Origin: Ophioderma brevispina
Lineage: Eukaryota; Echinodermata; Ophiuroidea; Amphilepidida; Ophiodermatidae
DNA length: 64,000 nt
Direction of reading: 5' to 3'
Assembly: GCA_023653785.1 (NCBI GenBank)
Contig: JAMKCH010011919.1
Location: forward strand, 124,001 to 188,000
Shown here in pieces: positions 37,105 through 48,689 of the stretch; within the stretch, counting starts at the first letter, position 1; every line of letters starts with the position of its first letter. The translations under genes were made by a program, and so were the position numbers. The notes beneath the pieces were generated by a model. The model saw nothing but the letters and a program-made list of their open reading frames with translations, was not told the DNA's origin and did not search any database.

Positions 37105-38082
37105 TAATTCATTGTTATGGTTAATATAATTGTTCTTCGATGAACCACTAAAAATAGCTTAAAAGTGAAGATAAGTTGTAGGACTCTCATAAGTATATTT
37201 TCCAACTGAAAACATGACAGAAGATGAGGAAAAACAGCAATTTTCAAAGTAAGAGTCCTCATTTCATTAGGTGTCCATACAGTAATGACTAACATATCTG
37301 TTTATGTCTTTATTAGGTCATTTCAAGACTTATCACTTGCAGGTATGTTAGGATACATACTATATTGTTATAAAAAGCAGGAAAATATGATTCTTGATGA
37401 TTTTTTGATTTAGCAAACACTAGGAGTCCACATACCTGGGGGACAGGATAGTTGGGGTGGGGATGCTTGAGGCGGATGTGACAGCCACCGTAAACGGTAT
37501 GGGTGGTGTGAAGTTTAGAGAATGTGGACAGTTGTTACTTGGGAGAGATTCCTTTGAAGATGAAGGGATGGGTACAAGAGTTTGTGAGATCAGTGATGTT
37601 CTATGGGAGTGAGACATTGTGCCTGAGTGAAAATGAGATGGGGATTTTGCGAAGGGCAGAGAGAGCAATGGTGCGAGCAATGTGTGGTGTGACAATTGAT
37701 GGACGGAAGAAGAATGAGGATTTGATGCAGATGTTGGGTTTGGAAAGGGGCTGACCGACTGGCAAAGGCGGCGAATGGGTAAGAGGTTGGACTGTAGGAA
37801 GATGAGGAGCATGTTTAAAAAGGGCTTTGAGTTGGAGGTGGGGGTGTGAGGAAGAGGGGGGCCGAACACAAGAGGACATGGAGGAAAGCAGGGGAGGAGG
37901 AGAGTAGGAGGGTTGGGTTGAGGATGGGGGAGGTGTTGAATCGGGCGAAGTGGGGAAGGAGGGAGTGGGGCGATTGCTATGCATGTGAGGTGAATTCCGG
38001 CCAACCCCCGGTTGCGGACAAAACCGGATTTAAAAAACTTTGGTTTACTTACTATTACTACTACTACTGAAGTGCCGTTTAA
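37105..38082. mobile_element. TTAA-family D MITE split by a LINE
   Basis: 37155-37422 aligns with the reversed 49452-49787 element and with 52769-53068 (shared pieces: AATAGCTTAAAAGTGAAGAT, GTCTTTATTAGGTCATTTCA, GGTATGTTAGGATAC, GATGATTTTTTGATT). The alignment breaks at about 37423 and resumes after the LINE with AGTGCCG followed by TTTAA at 38071-38082, which is the family's right end. The left end is eroded. Confidence 0.7.
37433..38070 (+). pseudogene. LINE ORF2 C-terminal fragment with TAC-rich tail
   Basis: Frames on the plus strand encode the C-terminal part of a non-LTR retrotransposon polyprotein: a LGDRIVGVGMLEADVTA block, then after a frameshift FVRSVMFYGSETLCLSENEM and RAERAMVRAMCGVTIDGRKK. 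The YGSET and MCGVT blocks are typical of the segment after reverse transcriptase. Further frameshifts precede a region ending NSGQPPVADKTGFKKL. The copy ends in TTACTATTACTACTACTAC, a 3' microsatellite-like tail. RT and endonuclease are absent, so it is 5'-truncated and dead. A 233-codon minus-strand frame across it is an antisense shadow. Confidence 0.85.
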
Positions 38083-38089
38083 GGAGTCA

Positions 38090-39050
38090 CAGCATATGAG
38101 CACTCTATAGTCTTTCCACAAAGCGTAATTTAGATCTAGTTATGAAAGCGTAATCTTGCTCAATGCACTTATCTGTTAACATGGGCATCGCAGCCTGGTG
38201 CTGGTAAACAGACCAGAGTCAACGTATTTAAATTACTTTGAAGAAAAATAACAACAAAAAAAACAACAACAACAAAACATTTTGTAACTATTTGTTAGTA
38301 GTCTTAAGTTGAGTCCTGTTCAAGTTATACAAAATTCTGCAAGCAATTAATTTTGGCTTTGCTTTTGCTTTTTCATTTTCACTACACTACACTACCATTA
38401 GGCTTAAAGAGACAGGGAGATTTCTAGAAAGAAGCGCCGCCCCCATTTTTTGTCGACCCTGGGTTTTTACATATTGGAAATGCTTACTACCAGTACCAAT
38501 GGTTTAGATCACACCTGAAGTGAATAAGCCGACTACGTCGTCCTTTATGTAATAGATGATGATTTAAGTAGTTTGTCGTGCACGACAGAAAGAGTCAAAG
38601 CATGGTTTTTCTTTATGGGGAACGTTACGATGCCACCAAGTTCAAAACAGGTTTGTCCGGTTTTCTTTTGCATATGCACCTGTTTGTCCAATTAAACCTT
38701 TGAAACGTCCTCGAAGGTGGTCTACAACCGATCTAGTGAATTTAGACAATTTGTATCCTACAAAAAAAAAAATCTCCTCCTTCACTTTAATTCACAAAAC
38801 TAAATTTATCAAAATCAGTTCTATACATAAAAAGGACTTATATGTAAGATTGATAACATTTGGTGAAAATTATTTTGGTGGGTTTTCTCAGCCATTTGTT
38901 AGAATTTCTTGCTGTGATATTAACCCTTTCAACTCTGTATGAGTGGAATCGTGGTCATGTTATATAAACGCATGAAATATTTTCCTGACATTTATTGGTG
39001 GAAACTTCAATCACGTGACATAAAATAGTTTTAATCTTTTCATTCCATTT
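38090..39050. other. Unannotated stretch
   Basis: No gene or element recognised. 39045-39175 has internally repeated GGTCAA/GTCGATTTT pieces, probably a short low-copy repeat. Confidence 0.45.
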
Positions 39051-39307
39051 CAACCAAAATAACGAGGTCAAACCGGTCAATAGTCGATTTTGATGGGACT
39101 TTGGACCGGCCGGTCAAAGTCGATTTTTGAATGGGAACTTTTGGACCAGCAGTATCGACCGACTAATGGGGAGCTCAACTTCTCTAAATTCATGACGTGA
39201 ATTAAGGTGAGTAGTACTATAACACTATTTTATTTTAATATTTTTTTATGTAACTTGATGCAGTTTCCCACAAATAAAATGACAATATTTTCATGCGTTT
39301 AGAAAAC

Positions 39308-39478
39308 CATATTTACTGCTCTTATTCGGCATGTTAAAAATATTTGCCCTCGGTGACTGCAGACCGTGGGCCTAATCTAGTGCCCTCGACCTTCGGTCTC
39401 GGGCATTAGTAGGCCCACGGTTCTGCAGTCACTCGGGCAAAAATTTTGTACCATTGCCCTCTTGAGCAGTAAACCTTT
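39308..39478. mobile_element. Long foldback element
   Basis: A near-palindrome of about 165 bp. The inner stem pairs GCCCTCGGTGACTGCAGACC with its counterpart near 39415-39440, through GTGGGCCTAAT and ATTAGTAGGCCCAC, around a CGACCTTCGGTCTCG loop at 39387-39401. Outer pairs TTTACTGCTC and GAGCAGTAAA extend it. There is no coding capacity. Confidence 0.85.
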
Positions 39479-39574
39479 TATATTATATCCTCCATAGATA
39501 TATCTGCGTGTCATCTGATTGGTTAAATGAAAGTCACATGACATGGTAATAGTTTCACTATTTTGCATAAATGC

Positions 39575-39690
39575 ATATAGTACCTTTTTTGCCCATATAG
39601 TACCTTTTCTGCCCGGTATAATAGTACTTTCTGCCCGGTATATAATTTTTTGGACTGGTATAGTAACTCTTTTGACTGATATATAATTGT
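39575..39690. repeat. ~22-bp tandem repeat
   Basis: About five units of ATATAGTACCTTTTCTGCCC, decaying to the right. Confidence 0.8.
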
Positions 39691-39944
39691 TCTTTCCTTT
39701 CTTCCCTAAACTTTAAGTCTTGTTACTGCAAGCAGAAAGGATCGATCTATGAGGTATATAAAACAAATATTAACTGCCTTCGTGATCTCGATACGTAACT
39801 ATTTTCCCTCAGCCCGCTTCGGTAAAATAGTATGGCCTCGAGATCAATGAGGGTCAATGATTTGACTATGTCCCTCCATGGACAGTCACTATTTGTATTA
39901 TTGATCCCCTTTTTCGGGAAGGCCATCCCCAAGTGACCACAAGT

Positions 39945-40205
39945 ACGGGACCGTACGCAAGAGGGGTCAGTAAGAGGATCGGGTCTCATCCCCTCCCTAA
40001 AAAAATTCCATAAAAGGTTGAAAAGTCCACTTTTTGCTGATGTTTTCATAAAAAAGTCCAAAATCTAGAGAAAAATTAACAAGAAAAAGTCCACTTTTTG
40101 ATGATACGGTCCAAACAAGAACTTTTTAGGGGGTAGGGTCAACTTTTTAACCAAAAAAGAGTCCACCTTTTCAAAATCCCACCCCCCTCCCCCGCCTCAC
40201 ATCCC
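39945..40205. mobile_element. Decayed relative of the 58541-58841 MITE
   Basis: It shares GTCCACTTTTTGCTGAT, AACAAGAAAAAGTCCACTTT and GAACTTTTTAGGGGGT with the later element. The left end reads CCGTACGCAAGAGGGG, while the right end is too eroded to show the inverted repeat. Confidence 0.65.
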
Positions 40206-40209
40206 TGAC

Positions 40210-41310
40210 AAATGATGGCAAATCATGATAATACCTTGAAGTTACAAGACCGGCATTTTATTTTTCAGGATATTTTTTTACATGCAGTAATTTTTCAGAA
40301 AATTAATTACATCTCATACCCGGCTATAATCACATGGCAAATGCTTCTAAAAATGCATGGTAGTCTAATCTGGAAAGGACAAAATGCATTTGCATTTTAT
40401 GGCATTTATTCAATTACCAATGCCTCTATTATACTGTAAAGAAAACTGATGAGGTAGGCATAAAATCCTTCCTCACTAGTCAATAAGAAAGAGGAGAGAA
40501 GAGGAGGCGAGGTGGGAGAAGAGACTTGAAGGAAATCTATGCACAACGAAGCAGTGACGTTTAGGATTGGTATTAAACACTTCACCCCAAGTCTCCCAGG
40601 AGGGAAATTTTCATTGTGAAATTAAAATCACATTTCACCAAACCGGATCCCCCACGACAATGTTGGATAGGGATACAACAGTCGCTGCCATGACTGCCTG
40701 CATAGTAGTTGGTTGGCTGGGTGCCTTAGCTCTGCCCTATCTCATTTTCTTTTATCACAGGTAAATTTAAGATTATGTTAACTGGGATAGCTGTTTTGGT
40801 GAAAATTATGTTGATAGTGAGTGATAGAGCATGCCATTAAAGTGAAGCAGTTGGTCTTAACCTCTTTTATGAACAATTGCATTATTTTGGTTACTTGCAC
40901 CTTTGTGTTGATGTGTACTTGTATTTGAAATATACTTCCGAGGACCCTACATAAAAGAAATTCTTTCAAACAATGGTCCTCCCGAAGTAGAAACAAAGGT
41001 CCTAGGAAGTAAATAATGGGATGTTATTCCATGTTTGGGCTTTAGATAACTGAGGACCGCAGTTCCTGTGAAGTCCTCAGAAGTATAGATCATTACAAAA
41101 ATTTCAGGAGGAGTCCACAGTTGACAGATAGTGCCAAAAGCTTAGGTTAAAAACTCAAGCGGGGGAGGTCTCGATTAGCAGCCTACAGTCAAGTCCACGG
41201 TCCTCTGAAAGTCAAACTTTGAAGTCCACGGTTGGGGGGTTAACTTCCAGGTGTCGTCAGTTCTGCTGCTATAAAATCTGTCTATGTACATGTCCTCTGT
41301 CATCCAGTGA
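40210..41310. other. Unannotated stretch
   Basis: No gene supported. A pyrimidine tract followed by CAG at about 40738-40761 resembles a splice acceptor, but no coding frame follows. 40930-41240 has several GTCCTC/GAGGAC and AAGTCCACGGT pieces in both orientations, perhaps a decayed mobile element. Confidence 0.4.
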
Positions 41311-41314
41311 AGTG

Positions 41315-41670
41315 GTAGGGGTGTGTGTGTGTGTGAGTGTACTGTGTGTGTGGGTGTGGGGGGGGGGGGTTAGGTGAGTGGTTGTTTGGTCGGACAGGTT
41401 TGGTCAAAAGGAATTTTTTCGAGGCAATTTCTCAAAACTTTTTAATCCTTGGACATGTTTCCCACTAACAATAGCAGGTGCTTTTGATAATCCCCGAAGT
41501 AAATGAACACAAGGCTCTGTGTGTGTCTGTGCTGCATGTGTGTGTGCATGTGTGTGTGTGTGCATGGGGCATGTGTGTGCATGTGGGTATGTGCATACGC
41601 ATACATGCCATCGTGTGTGGTAAGGTGTTGCATGCATGTGTGCATGTGTGTGGTGTGGGAGGGGTTAGTG
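41315..41670. repeat. TG/CA-rich microsatellite region
   Basis: 41319-41371 is a TG run ending in about 11 G. 41518-41665 is a mixture of TGTG and CATG alternations. Long alternating purine-pyrimidine runs of this type can adopt Z-DNA. Cys/Met/Val and His/Thr open frames here are low complexity. Confidence 0.92.
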
Positions 41671-42419
41671 GGTGTGGTGTATTAAATGATGGGCAATGCT
41701 CAATCCTCCAAAATGCTAATTGGCATTGACTTTGACAAAATTATGCTAAATATGGCTTGATAACTTTGGGATTCAATTTTCTTGAAAATGTAAATTCTGA
41801 CACTAATTTCAATTTCTCTATACCAAATGCTCTGACCAGGTCCCACTGCTAGGTAATAATGTCATGCAACTGCTTTCCTTTCTAAATTGTATCACTCCTG
41901 ATAAGGAATTTATCTTGTCTTAGGCCAGTGACTCTTCAGACTGACTTCTCAGTGCATGGTCACCCTGAGGAGAGGAAGCCACTTCAAAAAGAAAGTCTGC
42001 CTTCTGGATACGCACATAACCAAAAGAGATCTTCCTGCACTCCGTGCTAGTGTGTATATGACAATACCCCAGAATGCAAGCTATTGAGCTTGACCATTTT
42101 AATTTACCCGATATGTGTATATTTGTAGTTGGGTTCTTTGTTATTTTGAATATGCCTGATCACAGGTATTTAGTATCAGACTGCATCGAGATCGCAGCCA
42201 GGGTGTCTGCCATGCTGGTAAAATCATACCCGTCTACTCCTGACCAAAAATTACATACCCATACAATAGGCCTATTCCGCTAGAACGTAACGTGGTGCTC
42301 TAGTGATTTTATACTCACTTTTGTCCACATTTGTCAAATTTCCTTTCCCCTTTCAGTTCATCCGTAAAACTTTCACGCTGTTGTCCTTAACCGCAACACC
42401 CATACCTTTTCTAACTTAT

Positions 42420-43632
42420 GAAATCTCATTATTCCAGCCTTAACTGTATTGCTTTATTCTGAATCAACTCTAACTTAATCCTAAAGCTAAACCATGAATC
42501 AACTTTACCTGAATTACCCTTAAAATCCAGATTCAACTTATCCATAATTCTTAACCCCTGATTAATTCTAACCTTAATTAACCCTGGCCACACTCTAACC
42601 TAAACCCAATATATCCACTTAAGGGCATGGGAGACCTGCACCACAACACTTATCCTTACTCAAATCCAACCTGACCCCCACCCTTATCCTGACTCAACTC
42701 TAACCTGAACCACAAACCCTTTAATCCTGACTCAATCCAACCTGACCATCACCCCTTAATCCCGACCACTCTAACCTGAACCTCAAAACTAATATCCTGT
42801 CTCAAACCAACCTGAAAACCAACCACCCTTAATCCTGACTCAAATCCAACCTGAACCCCACCCTTAATCCTGACATCAACTCTCCCTGAACCACCACACT
42901 TAATCCTGTCTCAATCCACCTGAACCACCACCCTTAATTCAAATCCCGACTCACTCAACCTAACCACAACCTTCATCCTGTCTCAAATCCAACCTGAACC
43001 ACCACCCTTAATTCTGACTCACCTCCTAACCTGAAACCAACAACACTTTATCCGGACTCAAATCCACCTGAATCCACCACCCTTATCCTGAACTGTCCTA
43101 TCTACTGAGACCACAACACTATCCTGACTCAAACCCAACCTGAACCACCACCCTTAATCCGACTCCACTCTAACCTGAACCACACACCACTTAATCCTGT
43201 CTCAAATCCAACCTGAACCCCACCCTTAATCCGACTCAACTCTAACCTGAACCACACACGTTATCCTGTCCTCAAATCCACCTGAACCACCACCCTTATT
43301 CTGACTCACACTCTAACCTAACACAACACTTAATCCTGACTCAAATCCAACTAACCACCACCCTTAATTCTGACACAACTCTAACCTAAATCTGCAACAC
43401 TTAATCTTGACTCAACGCTAACCTTACCACACCACCCTTAATCCGGACTCATATCTAACCTGACCCACAACCTTAAAATCCTGACTCAAATCCAACCTGA
43501 ATCCCCACCCTTAATTCTGACCAACTCTAACCTGAACCACAACCCTTCCTGACTCAACTCCAACTTGAAACCCAACCACTATTAATCCTGACTTAAATCT
43601 AACCTGAACCAAAACCCTTAATCTTGACTTAA
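42420..43632. repeat. ~36-bp minisatellite arranged as dimers
   Basis: Two unit types alternate. Type A: CAAATCCAACCTGAACCACC, ACCCTTAATCCTGACT. Type B: CAACTCTAACCTGAACCACA, ACACTTAATCCTGTCT. The dimer is about 72 bp and runs about 15 times. The plus strand is strikingly poor in G. Single-base indels are common. The array ends at a TTAA within a unit, where a MITE end begins. Confidence 0.93.
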
Positions 43633-43720
43633 AGGTGCAACGCAGAGATTTCAAGTCAATCTATCTTTAATGTGATATATTGTGATTTCATATAGATAGA
43701 CAATTCAGGGGGTTAGCCAG
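43629..43720 (+). mobile_element. Left end of TTAA MITE, family B (partial)
   Basis: After TTAA (43629-43632) the sequence reads AGGTGCAACGCAGAGATTTC, matching the start of the 63329-63686 element. I could not find a matching right end, so the copy is truncated or rearranged. The right edge given is arbitrary. Confidence 0.6.
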
Positions 43721-44880
43721 CGAGTTTCAAAATCATGAACAACGGGGTTTATAAGGTCAATAAACTGAAAATTTATGATTTTGTAAACCTATATTAGTTC
43801 ATCTTCATTCTTGTATTTCCCTCCCCCCATGTTGTTTTTCCGCCTACTCCTATATAATTTAAAAACACCGGGTGGACTGCCCTCTTACCAGAACTACTGT
43901 CTGTCCAATTAACTTAGATGTCCGTTTTTTATTATTATTTAAAATACTCATCGTTCGAAATAAAGCACGAAAGTTGTTGGGTAACTTTGGACCTAAGACG
44001 TTTTATACATGACAAAAGGAATGGGACCTCTTTAAACCTTCAAAACTATTGAAATCTGGGTATTTCACCTCGTTTTGAAATGGGCTAATAAAGGTTTGGT
44101 ACATTAGTAATTACAAGTTGTGGAGAGGTTTCCATTGACTCCACTTTGTAGGTGAAAGTTGTCTTCGGAGGGATATATTCCACGATCAATATTGGTCCGC
44201 CACTGTATGAAAGGAATAATGCCAACTTTGTTCAACAGATCAAATCCGAACCGTTGTTATTTGCACTGAATTTTTTTTGCAATACAAACGAGATATATTC
44301 AAGGGAGTCACATGCATTAATTGAATGGACGGTATTAACCGAGAGCTGTGTGATCTTTTGCCAAACCAAAGATAAACAGACAGGACCCTATTAAAAGTAT
44401 CGGTATTTCACGATGTATTTGTAGAACCCATGCATTAAATGCATCGCGCTAACACCGAAATCAAAGCGAGGATCACGAATCAATAATTGTTCGTATAAAC
44501 ATACTTTGAAGCGCCCCTATTCATGAACGTCTGCCATCAATTTCAGAGCAAAAGTCAATATTCACCTGGACCCATTTTGTTTGTCGTTTGCCAATACAAA
44601 TCAGTGTAAATTAAATCAATAAAATCAAAGAAGGATGTTTTTCAAGTGGAACCCCCAATGATCTTGTGGGTCCAATGATGAATAACAACTTTCTTTCGTG
44701 ATTTTTTTCAAAGCGTATATTTTTTGAAATAATTAATTAAAACCGGACTCTACGTTAATTGAACAGACCATAGTCTGGAGCTATAGTAGGCTGGGCAAGT
44801 ATATGATATACAACGCGGGAAAAATTGGCAATAGAATTTTTTTCACCCAAGCATTCATAAGGTTCCCACGAAATGACATC
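43721..44880. other. Unannotated stretch
   Basis: No gene recognised. Ordinary AT-rich sequence without defined element ends. Confidence 0.45.
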
Positions 44881-44889
44881 TAAAAGTCC

Positions 44890-45145
44890 AAAAAATCCAA
44901 GTGGTGGAACTAACCTAATTTTCATAAATCAAATGGCTGCCATTCCTATGTTTTACATTCATTTTGTGTATAGCTAATCCTACATAGCTGGTTAAGCCCA
45001 GAAAACAAATAGTTTTTAGCACTAAATAAGTATATTAATCTTTCATAGGTTATATAGAAAACATAACACGGATTGGCGGAAGAACTAATAATAATTTGCA
45101 TAAATTCAAAATGGCCGCCAGTTTTTCAGAGTTTCGATGATTTTT
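44890..45145. repeat. ~178-bp repeat with ATGGCNGCC motif
   Basis: Two diverged units carry GGAACTAACCTAATTTTCAT, AAATCAAATGGCTGCC (near 44931) and, 178 bp later, ATTTGCATAAATTCAAAATG with GCCGCC. The same motif recurs in the opposite orientation at 48690-49090. Confidence 0.7.
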
Positions 45146-45149
45146 TGCT

Positions 45150-45995
45150 GTGTTTTCTTCTTCTCCTATCTGCACTGACCGTACATCAATTGTTTCAAAT
45201 TTTACATTTAATACGTGTATTATACTTCACATGTTATTCTTTACTTGTATAAAACCAATACGGTACGGGCGGTTGCGGAAGTACGAGTCCATGCATATTA
45301 AATTGATAGCCCTACTGACTTATCAACCGTGGGAAAATGTTTGTGCTCAACAGAGCCCATAGAGATGTGTCTGTAAAAACAAATACCAATAGAAATGTTT
45401 TCAGTTTGTCTCAAAGAATCTATAGGTTCAGCCCAGTTGAGGGATGTTCTTGTCAATAGAACAAGTTTCTTCTGACACTCTGAGGCAAAAATATCCGTAG
45501 AACCACTTCATTTTCGGAGATATTTTTGAGATTATTAAAATTTGTCATTTACACACCTCCTTATGGGTCGACTGATAACGTTATTTTCTCACGCAGTACC
45601 AATTTAGATAATATCTTTGCAGCTCTGTGACACAGACCTAACACCGTTGGTAAATGCTTTTCCGCAACCGGCCCGTAAAAAACAAATGGCTGTCAATTCT
45701 ACCGTTTTATAGTAATTCAAACCCATCATGTCATCGGTACTTTTTCTGAAGGTAATTGCAATTGAATAAGGGGGATGTGGCGTGGATGGAATTAGAAATT
45801 GAACATTGGAATCGGGTCAACATCAGTCTGTGTGGTCACCAAACTTTTTATGATGGCTGTACATTCATATTCCAATATTATTATACTTTCTACTGTATAT
45901 CTCTGTTAACTTTTTAGGTACGCCGTGGTCCTTTATTTTGCATAGATCCTTATGGCTGAAAGTAGGCATTGCATTGCACATTAAATTGATACAAA
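45150..45995. other. Unannotated stretch
   Basis: No gene or element recognised. Confidence 0.45.
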
Positions 45996-45999
45996 CTAT

Positions 46000-46695
46000 G
46001 TTCGTTGGAAATGACTATTCTGATGACTATTTTAAAAAACACCTCCACTCTGTTTTCTAGTCAAAGCATTCATTGGGCTTTACTTCTTGCTCCCGACCTG
46101 TCCACAGTCACACCCGGAAATCCTATCCCGCTGCTCCTAAAAGAGTCCCCCACCCTAGATTCCGCAGATCAGGCCACGGCCCTATCTTGGTTATCAGTGC
46201 CATCAAGAGCACAATCTCCATCTTCTACAAAAGAGGATCAAACTTCATGAACGCCACGGGCCCAAGTAGCACGTTCAAACAACTCTTGTGAAATGTCATC
46301 CAAGCTGCCAGTCCCGACTTCAGTCTTCTAACAGCAACAACGCATATTCTGACTTCTGCTATATGCCTTCTTTACAACCAAGCAGCTAAACATTCCCATT
46401 CCAAGAGGCAGAATCCTACACCCACTGTTTGAGACAAGAATGTGATGAGTTTGTCTAATGATTTAAATACAACGGCATACTGAGGAATAGAAAAAAAGGC
46501 AACATAGCTACTGGATTTTCTTTTTCGAAAAGAGCATACCAGATTGTAGGGGGAGATTCCAATATCAACGTGCCCACTCAATCGGCAATTAGCCGGACAA
46601 CGTCGCACAAGCTCACCGGTGGTAGCTTTCCAGTTAAAGCGTGTCCCTGCCCTGCCTCTGCAAATTGGATCGCCTCAGTATTTGTCAACAATATA
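46000..46695 (+). pseudogene. Probable 5' part of a decayed LINE
   Basis: Frames 46005-46291 on the plus strand, rich in Arg/Ser/Pro (for example RVPHPRFRRSGHGP), precede the reverse transcriptase remnants by about 600 bp. They could be the linker before RT in the same element. 46546-46690 has a frame reading GDSNINVPTQSAI. Assignment rests mainly on position, and homology of this part is not evident to me. Confidence 0.4.
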
Positions 46696-46699
46696 AAGT

Positions 46700-46800
46700 G
46701 GCAAAACACTGTCGTGTGATGCAATGGTCAAAGCCTTGACTTGTAAGCTCAGGGTTGAAAGTTCGAACCCCGGCTGGGCCATGGCCTCCACTTTAATAGA
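46700..46800 (+). ncRNA. tRNA-derived SINE-like insertion
   Basis: GTTCGAACCCCGGCTGGGCC near 46762 matches a T-arm/B box, and TGCAATGGTCAAAGCC about 40 bp upstream is a plausible D-arm/A-box region. There is no good full cloverleaf, so this is a tRNA-derived retroposon fragment, not a tRNA gene. It lies between two blocks of LINE-like coding remnant and probably inserted there. Confidence 0.6.
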
Positions 46801-46869
46801 AGTCTCTAGAGTAAATCAACCACACTGAGGTACTTTTCCAGACATAGAATGTTATTAAATGTGCATTGG

Positions 46870-47720
46870 GCTTACCGTCTTGGCACTTTGTAGCTTTCCA
46901 TAATGCAAGAGTTTTTCCCAAGAGAAGCAAAGTTCTCAAGAAAGGAAAGCTCCTGGCAATGACCAACATCCACAGCGATTGAAGAATATTGCACATGAAG
47001 CGCGCGTGCATGCTCGAACTCTCTTTTTTCTCCTCTACTTGTATGGGATCATCATATTCCCTCAAGAGGGAGACTTCAAAGGTCATTGCAATTATTGAAG
47101 CTCAAGGAACCAGCAAACGAGCCCAAGAGTTAGAAACCCCATCTCGCTGCGATATCTTTGACATGTAAAGCTACCCCTTACCCAATTGGGCTTTCGAAAA
47201 GGAATCAACAACTGATTAGACATGTAAATGTATCACAACAGCCTTCCAGAGAACATAAGTTTGGGACAGCCTTTATAGATGTACCGCTGCTGCCTATCAT
47301 ACAGCTGACAATCCGAGGTCCTCTATCTTAGCTACTCAAAATCTTCCCGGATGTCAAGCTTGTCAATTCATTACTGCTCATCCCGAATCTTTTGTCCTGG
47401 GGTGTGTGGTCATCAAATGGGCACTGCAGGTAAAATCCCGACCTCGGAATGGTGTCCACAAGGTTCTCTCCTGGCACCCATTCTCTTCAAATTATTTATG
47501 TCTCAGAATGCCGAGGGAGTTTCTTCGCAGTACTCCTACGCAGACGATGTGTACCTGGAATAGCCGCTGATTCCTTTGGGGCCTTAGAACATGTGTCGAA
47601 AGACCTATACTCATCACTGATCAACTCTTCCAACGATGGCACTAGAAACTCTGCGAACCCAAGACTGTTCGGCTCTTTTTTCCCTGCCACTTTGCAAAAC
47701 CAACCGCGCTAAAAGAGAAA
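46870..47720 (+). pseudogene. Decayed non-LTR reverse transcriptase
   Basis: Several frames together give the RT order of a Jockey/CR1-like LINE: FHNARVFPKRSKVLKKGKLL (fingers, about 46895-46955), a GFRKG block (about 47190), HKFGTAFIDV (47256-47285), WCPQGSLLAPILFKLF (47440-47500) and SYADDVYLE (47535-47563). The YADD box is the catalytic aspartate pair and the PQGS block the preceding motif. A thumb-like segment ALEHVSKDLYSSL follows in another frame. At least three frameshifts and several stops show it is inactive. No intact ORF, endonuclease or 3' tail was found. Confidence 0.85.
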
Positions 47721-47799
47721 ATTACATCCCTTGCGTAGAGAAAAATTGTCACACAAATCCAAAACCAAATCCTTGTCGTCATAATGGAACCGGCAGACT

Positions 47800-48510
47800 T
47801 TGACAGCTCTTCACGCGCATCAACTGTTGCCTTAGTATACTCAACTGCTGAATACACCGCCCAGAATGGAGTCACAGTGTACATTCACACAAGATTGATG
47901 TCATTCTAATTATGTCAATGAGACTTCTTAGCCAGGTTGCAGTGCTTGTCAACCCCTGTAAATATCTTCAATCCCGTCTTGCTTAACTCCTGGCAAACCT
48001 AGGAAATGAACCTTCAACGATCAAAGATGATTCCTCAGTCGATAAACCTGAATCTAGATGAAAGCCTGGTGTATCGCCGAGAATCTGAATTTTTCTTTTT
48101 GCGTGAATCCTGTTTTTTTAAAACCTTTAGTTTTTCAATGGAAACTAGGTATAAATCGAAGATAATACAGATTTTTCAATCAAAGTTTTCAGTTGAAAGC
48201 CTGGTTTAATCAATTGAATAACTTTTAAAAACAATATACCAAAGTTTCAGTGAGAATCAAACATTTTTTAATCGAGAATTCCAAATTTTTTGATCGCAAA
48301 AACCTATAACTATTTTTTCCGTTTTTTTTTAAACATTTTTTGCATGACATGGTGGCTTTCATAGGGATGTGCGAGAACAAACTTTGATATGGTATTGATG
48401 CCCAAAATGGCCAGGATAACATTTCACACATAGTCCATGTTATTAATTGACAATTTTATCATGACGGTAATAAGTATATTCAATTATAGATTAGCAGTTT
48501 GCATGGCCGA
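47800..48510. other. Unannotated stretch
   Basis: Possible LINE-derived continuation to about 47900, then AT-rich sequence with several ACTTTCAATTGA-like and GAAAGCCTGGT pieces (48060 and 48195). No gene recognised. Confidence 0.4.
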
Positions 48511-48514
48511 TGAT

Positions 48515-48580
48515 AATGGTGTGTGTGTGTGGGGGGGGATGGGGATGTGTTTGTGGTGGTGGGTGGGGGTGTGGGGTTAA
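48515..48580. repeat. G-rich, TG-rich low-complexity tract
   Basis: TG repeats followed by G runs (GGGGGGGGGATGGGGATG, then GGGTGGGGGTGTGGGG). Four or more G runs within about 45 bp make it a candidate G-quadruplex on the plus strand. Confidence 0.8.
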
Positions 48581-48689
48581 GATGGCGGTGATGGATGCTG
48601 TGGAATTAAATAACCAGTGATGTGATAGTGAAAGCAAATTAAATGTGTTTTAGGTCAAGTGCAATAATAGAGTGATTCAAAGTTTGACA

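Noticed and set aside
37420..38121. Longest open frame in the window (233 codons, minus strand)
   Set aside because: It is the antisense of the LINE C-terminal fragment and is rich in Pro/Ser/His from the G-rich coding strand. The plus strand carries the recognisable YGSET and MCGVT blocks.
40567..40764. Frame with a hydrophobic segment ending at an acceptor-like pyrimidine tract and CAG
   Set aside because: The splice-like signal is at the wrong end for this frame and no coding sequence follows it.
41404..41729. His/Thr- and Cys/Val-rich overlapping frames
   Set aside because: Low-complexity translation of TG/CA microsatellite on both strands.
46700..46800. True tRNA gene
   Set aside because: The B box is good, but acceptor and anticodon stems do not pair well and the segment lies within LINE remnants. 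A SINE fragment is likelier.
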